Shown one piece after another: positions 52,271 through 56,747 of a stretch of 56,747 bases of DNA. The DNA is taken from NCBI RefSeq assembly GCF_003611695.1, contig NZ_RAWE01000045.1, forward strand, positions 1 to 56,747, in the 5' to 3' direction. The translations under genes and the position numbers were made by a program. This DNA comes from Corallococcus carmarthensis. GTDB lineage: Bacteria; Myxococcota; Myxococcia; Myxococcales; Myxococcaceae. Below the pieces are notes generated by a model that ran no database searches, had not been told where the DNA came from, and worked only from the letters and a program-made list of their open reading frames with translations. Every line of letters starts with the position of its first letter. Position 1 is the first letter of the stretch.

Positions 52271-52302
52271 CGCGCGCGCCGGTGCCTGCCCCGGCGCGCG
52301 CG
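52271..52302 (-). terminator. Hairpin after the GH16 gene
   Basis: Arms CGCGCGCGCCGG and CCGGCGCGCGCG (12 bp) enclose TGCCTGCC, 17 bases beyond the GH16 stop. It is nearly identical to the hairpin at 47748-47777, at the other end of the cassette. Confidence 0.6.
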
Positions 52303-52319
52303 TTGAAGACAGCCGGGGC

Positions 52320-53678
52320 CTACAGCTTGATCAGCTCCACGTCATCCATGTGGATGAAGTTGGAGCCGTTGTGGGCGGGCGACTTGCTGTGCAGGCCGAA
52401 CTCCAGATAGCCGTTGGTGACGTTGACGGCTGGCGTCTCCAGCAGCGTGTAGTTGCCGTAGGTGCCCAGGTTGGTGATGGCCGCGGCGCAATCACCGCAG
52501 GTCTTCACCTGGAAGCGCGCGAAGTCGAACGTGCCGCCCTTGCGGAACCAGGCGCGCAGCTTGTAGTTGCCCGACGCCAGGCCCGTCTTCGTCTGGTACG
52601 TCCACGCCTCGTACGCCGCCGCCGACGTCCAGTGCGTCAGGTGGAAGCTGCCCGAGTGCCCGCCGTTGTACGTCTCCGAGAACGCCGCCGCCGCCGTGCC
52701 GTTCGGGCTCCAGGTGTTCCAGCCCGTCATGCCGCTCTCGAAGCCCGCGTTGGTGAGCCCCAGCGACTGCGAGCCGCCCGGCTGGTACCAGCGCACCCAC
52801 TCCACCTCCATCGTCTTCCTGGCGCCAAAGGGCAGGTCGATGGAGGCAGGTGCTGGATTGCCGTACCAGACGCCGCCCAGCGCCAGGTTCAGGATGAGGT
52901 AGTGGTTCTGCTGGAACTCCGTCTCGTTGTGGTTGAACGTCGCCGTGGACACGAAGTCCTTGTCCAGGCGGAACACCATGCTGTTCGCCGTCCACTCCAC
53001 TTCATACGTGTGGAAGTCCTGCGACAGGTCCACGCCGCGGCTCGCGCCCGTGCCCCAGTCCGCGTTGCCGCCGTTGTACCAATGCAGCGCGGACTTCATC
53101 CACGTGGGCTCCGTGGACTTCCACTCCAGGATGTCGATCTCTCCCGCGCCCGGCCAGCCCGCGCTCTGCACGTTCGCGCCCAGCGTCCAGAACGCCGGCC
53201 ACATGCCGTAGCCCGGCGGAATCTTGATGCTCGCCACAATCTTTCCGTAGCGCCCCTCCACCTTGCCCTTGGTGTGGATGCGGCCGGAATAGAACGAGCG
53301 GTAGTTGCCAGGGCAGTGCGAGTCCGTGGGGTTGTCCCCCGTGCGCTCCGCCGTGATGACCAGCTTGCCGTTGCCCACCGTCACGTTCTGCGCGCGCGGG
53401 AACTCCAGCTCACCCGTGCCGAAGTTGCAGTTGTTGAGCAGCGGATCCCAGTTGCTCGTCAGCACGTTCCACGCGCCCGTGTTCAGCGACGTGCCCGTGA
53501 AGTCGTCCTGCCACGACAGGGACCACCCCGCGCCCGGGTCGTACGCGCGCTCGCCCTGCTGCGTCTGGCCGTAGCCTTCCGCCTCCACCGGGGCGGCGGC
53601 TTCCGGCTCCGGTGAACAGCCGGAGAGGGTGGTCAGGAGTCCTGCGGCGACAAGGCCAGCTCGAAAGGGGCGATGCAT
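52320..53678 (-). CDS. GH16 beta-glucanase lipoprotein with C-terminal carbohydrate-binding domain
   Basis: This is a secreted endo-beta-glucanase (laminarinase or lichenase type). The lipoprotein signal ends LSGC (Cys21). The GH16 catalytic motif GEIDILEW carries nucleophile E180, D182 and acid/base E185. WPAFWTLG, AGWPGAG and YEVEWTANSMVFRLD are further family blocks. From about 300 a jelly-roll CBM follows (GFESGMTGWNTWSPNG, ending FIHMDDVELIKL). The 452 residues fit. The start codon and ribosome site lie in a perfect hairpin (53678-53706). The role may be prey or fungal wall digestion, which is inference. Confidence 0.93.
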   Translation of the reverse strand: MHRPFRAGLVAAGLLTTLSGCSPEPEAAAPVEAEGYGQTQQGERAYDPGAGWSLSWQDDFTGTSLNTGAWNVLTSNWDPLLNNCNFGTGELEFPRAQNVTVGNGKLVITAERTGDNPTDSHCPGNYRSFYSGRIHTKGKVEGRYGKIVASIKIPPGYGMWPAFWTLGANVQSAGWPGAGEIDILEWKSTEPTWMKSALHWYNGGNADWGTGASRGVDLSQDFHTYEVEWTANSMVFRLDKDFVSTATFNHNETEFQQNHYLILNLALGGVWYGNPAPASIDLPFGARKTMEVEWVRWYQPGGSQSLGLTNAGFESGMTGWNTWSPNGTAAAAFSETYNGGHSGSFHLTHWTSAAAYEAWTYQTKTGLASGNYKLRAWFRKGGTFDFARFQVKTCGDCAAAITNLGTYGNYTLLETPAVNVTNGYLEFGLHSKSPAHNGSNFIHMDDVELIKL

Positions 53679-53706
53679 GAATGCTCCGGGGAAGGGGGAG
53701 CATTCA
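53678..53706 (-). promoter_or_regulatory. Hairpin that hides the GH16 ribosome site and start
   Basis: On the transcript UGAAUGCUCC pairs perfectly with GGAGCAUUCA over 10 bp, with a CCCUUCCCC loop. The Shine-Dalgarno GGAG (53687-53684) and the A of the AUG (53678) are inside the stem. Opening this stem should be needed for translation. Confidence 0.65.
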
Positions 53707-53751
53707 TATTTGCCGGTTTTGACGCGGCTTGCCAGGAAGTCACGAAGCGGC

Positions 53752-54744
53752 TCAGCCGAGCCACTGGGGATTCTGGACGGTCCCGTCGAAGTGGTGGCTC
53801 GTCTTGTACTTCTCGAAGGCGCCGTCCCTGGCCGCGTCCTTCGTCCTGGCGAGCAGGGCCTGCACTTCCTTCTCGCTCAGGGGCTTGAAGGTGCGCGCGG
53901 CGGTGAGGGCCTGCTGCAGGCGCTCCTGCGAGTCGATGCCGGTGATGACGACGCTGACGGGCAGGGACAGGTTGTAGCGGAGGCATTCCGGCGCGGTGAC
54001 GGTCTTGCTGTCGAGGATGAACGGGTCGCCCATGCACTTCATGGCGAGCACGCCGATGCCCTCCTTCACGAGCACGGGCAGCACGCGCTTCTCGAAGCTG
54101 TTGAAGTGGGCGTCCATCACGTTGAGGGGCAGCTGCACGGTGTCGAAGCGGAAGCCGTGCTTCTTCGCCGTCTCCAGCATCTTCAGGTGGATGTCCGGGG
54201 ACTTGTGGCCGGTGAAGCCCAGGAAGCGCGCCTTGCCGGCCTTCTGCGCGTCCTTCATGGCTTCGATGGCGCCGCCTTCGGCGAAGGCTCGGTCCGGATC
54301 ATTGTCGCGGATGACCTCGTGGAGCTGGAGCAGGTCCAGGTGGTCCGTCTGGAGGCGCTGGAGGGATTCGTCGATCTGCTTCGCGGCGGTCTTCTTGTCG
54401 CGGCCGTCGATCTTCGTCATCAGGAAGGCCTTGGCGCGGTAGCCGTCGCGCAGCGCCTTGCCCATGCGCTCCTCGCTCTTGCCGTCGTTGTAGTCCCAGC
54501 AGTTGTCCAGGAAGTTGATGCCCTGGTCCAACGCGCCCCGGATGAGCGCGAGGCTCTCCGACTCGTCCTTCTGCTTCCCGATGTGGAAGCCCCCGAGTCC
54601 CACGCACGACACCTCCTGGCCGGTGCGGCCCAGCTTGCGGCGGGGCACGGTGGGGGCGTTCTTCGCCTTCGCGGGCGGAGCACCGAACACGGTCGGGGCG
54701 GCCATCAACGACAGCGTCGCGGCGAGGAATTCCTTCCGGGTCAT
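53752..54744 (-). CDS. Aldo/keto reductase, possibly exported
   Basis: This NADPH-type oxidoreductase has a TIM barrel. The ATG at 54744 gives 330 residues. The N-terminus MTRKEFLAATLSLMAAP resembles a Tat signal with an Arg-Lys pair, which would make it an exported member. The reductase body starts RRKLGRTGQEVSCVGLG. The catalytic set is NCWDYNDGKSEERMGKAL (Asp, Tyr), MTKIDGRDK (Lys) and DLLQLHEV (His). It lies 73 bases upstream of the GH16 gene on the same strand and is divergent from the solute-binding protein. Substrate unknown. Confidence 0.9.
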   Translation of the reverse strand: MTRKEFLAATLSLMAAPTVFGAPPAKAKNAPTVPRRKLGRTGQEVSCVGLGGFHIGKQKDESESLALIRGALDQGINFLDNCWDYNDGKSEERMGKALRDGYRAKAFLMTKIDGRDKKTAAKQIDESLQRLQTDHLDLLQLHEVIRDNDPDRAFAEGGAIEAMKDAQKAGKARFLGFTGHKSPDIHLKMLETAKKHGFRFDTVQLPLNVMDAHFNSFEKRVLPVLVKEGIGVLAMKCMGDPFILDSKTVTAPECLRYNLSLPVSVVITGIDSQERLQQALTAARTFKPLSEKEVQALLARTKDAARDGAFEKYKTSHHFDGTVQNPQWLG

Positions 54745-54900
54745 GTCAGGGCGTCCTTCCAGAGGGACAGGTGGCGTCTGGGAGGCCGACGTTGGGACCG
54801 GGTAGGGCCGGGGACAACGGGCGCGCGGGCCGAATGTGCAGGAGCCATCGCTGCGGAGTGGGTGTGCAGGGCGGGCGTGTGCCGCATAATCGACACCCGC

Positions 54901-55947
54901 ATGCGCATCCCCCTCCTTGTGCGGCGCGTGGCTCCGCTCCTCGCGCTGATCCTCCTGGCCGCGTGCCGCATCGAATCCGCCGCGCCGTCGGGAGGCGCCG
55001 CCGTGGCGCAGGCCACGACCCCGTCCGGCGAGGTGTGGGTCTACACGTCGATGTACCGGCACGTGCTGGATGCGCTGGAGCCGCTGTTGAAGGAGCGTCT
55101 GCCCGGCGTGCAGGTGCACTGGTACCAGGCGGGCAGCGAGAAGGTGGCCAGCCGGCTGGAGGCGGAGCGCGCCGCGGGTGCGGTGCGCGCGGACGTGCTG
55201 ATGACGTCGGATCCGTTCCTGTACGAGCGGCTGGCGCGGGACGGTGCGTTCCTGCGCTACGCGTCCGTGAACTCACTGCGCATCCCACGCACGTTGATGG
55301 ACCTGGACGCGAGGTACGCGGCGGTGCGGCTGTCCACGATGGTGCTGGTGCACCGCGTGGGTGCTGGCGAGGCGCCGAAGTCGTTCGCGGCGCTGGTGGA
55401 TGGCAGCTGGAAGGGAAGGGCGGCCATCGGTGATCCGCTCACGTCGGGCACCGCGTTCACGTGGGCGGTGTTCCTGCACGCGCGGCGCGGGGAGGCGTAC
55501 TTCGCGGGGTTGAGGGAAAAGGGCGCGGTGGTGTCGGGCGGCAACGCGGCGGTGCTCCAGAAGGTGGAGAGCGGCGAGGTGGACGCGGGCGTGCTGCTCC
55601 TGGAGAACGCGCTGGCGGCGAAGGCGAAGGGCAGTCCCATCGAGGTCGTCTGGCCGGAGGATGGCGCGGTGGTCATCCCGGGCCCGGTGGGGCTGTTCGC
55701 ATCGACTCGGAACCCGGTGGCGGCGAAGGCCCTGGTGGACGTGCTGCTGTCACCGGAGGGCCAGCGCATCATCGTGGAGAAGGGGGACATGCACGCGGTG
55801 GACCCGCGCTTGAGCGGCCCGCGTGGCGAGCCTGGCGTGGAAGGGCTGCTGGGTCGCGCGCAGGCATGGACTCCGGAGTTGCTGGAGCAGGGCCTGCTGC
55901 ACGGTGGCGAAATCAAGGAAGCCTTCAGCCGGGCCTTCGCGCGATGA
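54901..55947 (+). CDS. Solute-binding lipoprotein of an ABC importer (iron type), orphan
   Basis: The 348-residue protein has a lipobox LLAAC (Cys22). The mature part starts VWVYTSMYRHVLDALEPLLK, with YQAGSEKVASRLEAERAAG and ADVLMTSDPFLYERL, matching ferric-iron (FbpA/AfuA)-like binding proteins. GPVGLFASTRNPVAAKALVD and LSPEGQRIIVEKG are late family blocks. The start lacks a strong ribosome site. No permease or ATPase gene is nearby; an insertion element begins about 200 bases downstream and may have replaced or displaced them. Ligand assignment to iron is tentative. Confidence 0.85.
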   Translation: MRIPLLVRRVAPLLALILLAACRIESAAPSGGAAVAQATTPSGEVWVYTSMYRHVLDALEPLLKERLPGVQVHWYQAGSEKVASRLEAERAAGAVRADVLMTSDPFLYERLARDGAFLRYASVNSLRIPRTLMDLDARYAAVRLSTMVLVHRVGAGEAPKSFAALVDGSWKGRAAIGDPLTSGTAFTWAVFLHARRGEAYFAGLREKGAVVSGGNAAVLQKVESGEVDAGVLLLENALAAKAKGSPIEVVWPEDGAVVIPGPVGLFASTRNPVAAKALVDVLLSPEGQRIIVEKGDMHAVDPRLSGPRGEPGVEGLLGRAQAWTPELLEQGLLHGGEIKEAFSRAFAR

Positions 55948-56157
55948 GCCAGGAACGTCGCATGCGGGAGTGGGCATGTATCCACGGCTTCGGTACCACC
56001 GAGCCCTTCCACGGAAATGGGCCCCCGCAGTGGACGCGAGGTCGCGCCCCAAACCTCCGGATGTCCTCGCTGGCCCCCTCCCACCCGACGCGGTCCAAAC
56101 CTGTCCGACTGGAGGGTTGCGCGAAATAAGGAGTCCTGGGGGGAGGGTAGAGAGGAG

Positions 56158-56747
56158 ATGAAGCCGGAAGAAGGACGCCCCTGCCCGCCAGCGAAGCCGC
56201 CGAGGCGGCGCATTCCGAAGGACCCAACGCCTCGCTTCAAGGCGCCGGACAGGGAAGCGCTAGCGCTGGCGGAGCGGCTGGTGCCCCGGGAGCATCTGGC
56301 CAGACGGGTGCAGCGAGTGGTGGAGCGCTTCGAGTTGACGCAGGTGGAGGCCCACTTCTCGGCGCTGGGCCAGAATGGGTTCGCTCCGCGCCAACTGCTG
56401 GGGCTGTGGCTATACGCCAGCCTCATCGGGCTGCACCAGGGGACGCGGCTGGCGCGTGCACTGCAAACGGACTGCGCCTTGCGGTGGCTCAGTGGAGGCC
56501 ATTGCATCAGCGTGGCGGTCCTCAACCGCTTTCGCGCCCAGAATGCCGCCCTCTTCCTAGCGGCCCTGGAGCAGACGGTGCGCTGGGCCGTGGAGGAGGG
56601 CCTGGTGCGCACGCAGGAGTTGGGCATCGACAGCGTGCGTTTGCGCGCCCATGCCAGTCGCAGCCAGGTGCGCGTGCACGCGCAGTCCCTGCGGCGCTTG
56701 AAGCACCTGCGCGCGTTGGACGTCGACGCCCTGGACGCTTCCGCGCG
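56158..56747 (+). CDS. IS1182-like transposase, N-terminal part
   Basis: The ATG at 56158 has AGAGGAG directly upstream and the frame stays open to the window end (196 codons). Family blocks are VPREHLARRVQRVVERFELT, LLGLWLYASLIGLHQGTRLA, LQTDCALRWLSGGHCISV and ELGIDSVRLRAHASRSQ, where the last Asp is the first of the DDE triad (usually DGT, here DSV). The rest of the catalytic domain is beyond the edge, so activity cannot be judged. Confidence 0.82.
   Translation, partial: MKPEEGRPCPPAKPPRRRIPKDPTPRFKAPDREALALAERLVPREHLARRVQRVVERFELTQVEAHFSALGQNGFAPRQLLGLWLYASLIGLHQGTRLARALQTDCALRWLSGGHCISVAVLNRFRAQNAALFLAALEQTVRWAVEEGLVRTQELGIDSVRLRAHASRSQVRVHAQSLRRLKHLRALDVDALDASA
56158..56747 (+). mobile_element. 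Left part of an IS1182-type insertion sequence
   Basis: It is identified by its transposase gene. The left inverted repeat should lie between 55948 and 56157, but without the right end it cannot be defined. Confidence 0.65.

Noticed and set aside
55257-56627. Minus-strand frame spanning the binding protein and transposase start
   Set aside because: It opposes two motif-supported plus-strand genes and has no domain of its own.

Overview
This is high-GC DNA that reads like a myxobacterial chromosome segment, most probably Corallococcus/Myxococcus-like. The grounds are the codon bias, the many lipoproteins, the very large secreted Rhs and alpha-2-macroglobulin proteins, and long Ala/Pro/Arg-rich extensions on otherwise ordinary enzymes. 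No alignment could be run, so the genus is an inference. I support about 37 protein genes; nearly all other long open frames are GC-driven shadows.

Layout. 1-5.2 kb: a clipped membrane protein start, lpdA, a WYL-domain regulator divergent from a short-chain dehydrogenase, and a repeat-rich protein with a C-terminal membrane anchor. 5.4-16.6 kb: a secretion/toxin-like locus made of a giant PA14/coiled-coil lipoprotein, an SpvB/FG-GAP/Rhs protein ending in an N-acetylmuramoyl-L-alanine amidase-like tip, and a small exported Cys-containing protein that is a good immunity candidate. 17.0-26.5 kb: an envelope operon (alpha-2-macroglobulin, penicillin-binding protein 1C, SpoIID-like) with overlapping start and stop codons. 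26.7-29.0 kb: a DUF937-OmpA protein and a DUF72 protein. 29.2-34.2 kb: a lipoylation operon (lipA, a 2-oxoacid dehydrogenase E2, a ClpX-zinc-finger/AAA-like protein, and a lipB-Nudix fusion); lpdA at the left edge supplies the matching E3 activity. 34.2-37.1 kb, minus strand: moeA, ribA and a metallo-beta-lactamase-fold hydrolase. 37.2-42.2 kb: an H1-like-tailed protein, RNase R with a long extension, and a DUF3185 membrane protein. 42.2-47.6 kb: a TPR lipoprotein, a BtuFDC-type metal-chelate/cobalamin importer, a polysaccharide deacetylase, and a small secreted Cys protein.

47.8-52.1 kb, minus strand: a tight four-gene cassette of an HxE-type Fe(II)/2-oxoglutarate oxygenase (clavaminate synthase/AsnO-like), a glyoxalase-like VOC protein, a glutathionylspermidine-synthase-like ATP-grasp ligase and an MFS exporter. 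It looks like a compact, undescribed pathway for a small modified amino acid or peptide, and is my main candidate for a new system. Near-identical 30-base hairpins lie at both ends of it. 52.3-56.7 kb: a GH16 glucanase lipoprotein whose ribosome binding site is buried in a perfect hairpin, an aldo/keto reductase, an orphan iron-type solute-binding lipoprotein, and the start of an IS1182-like transposase cut by the window edge.

No rRNA, tRNA, CRISPR array, prophage or riboswitch was recognised.
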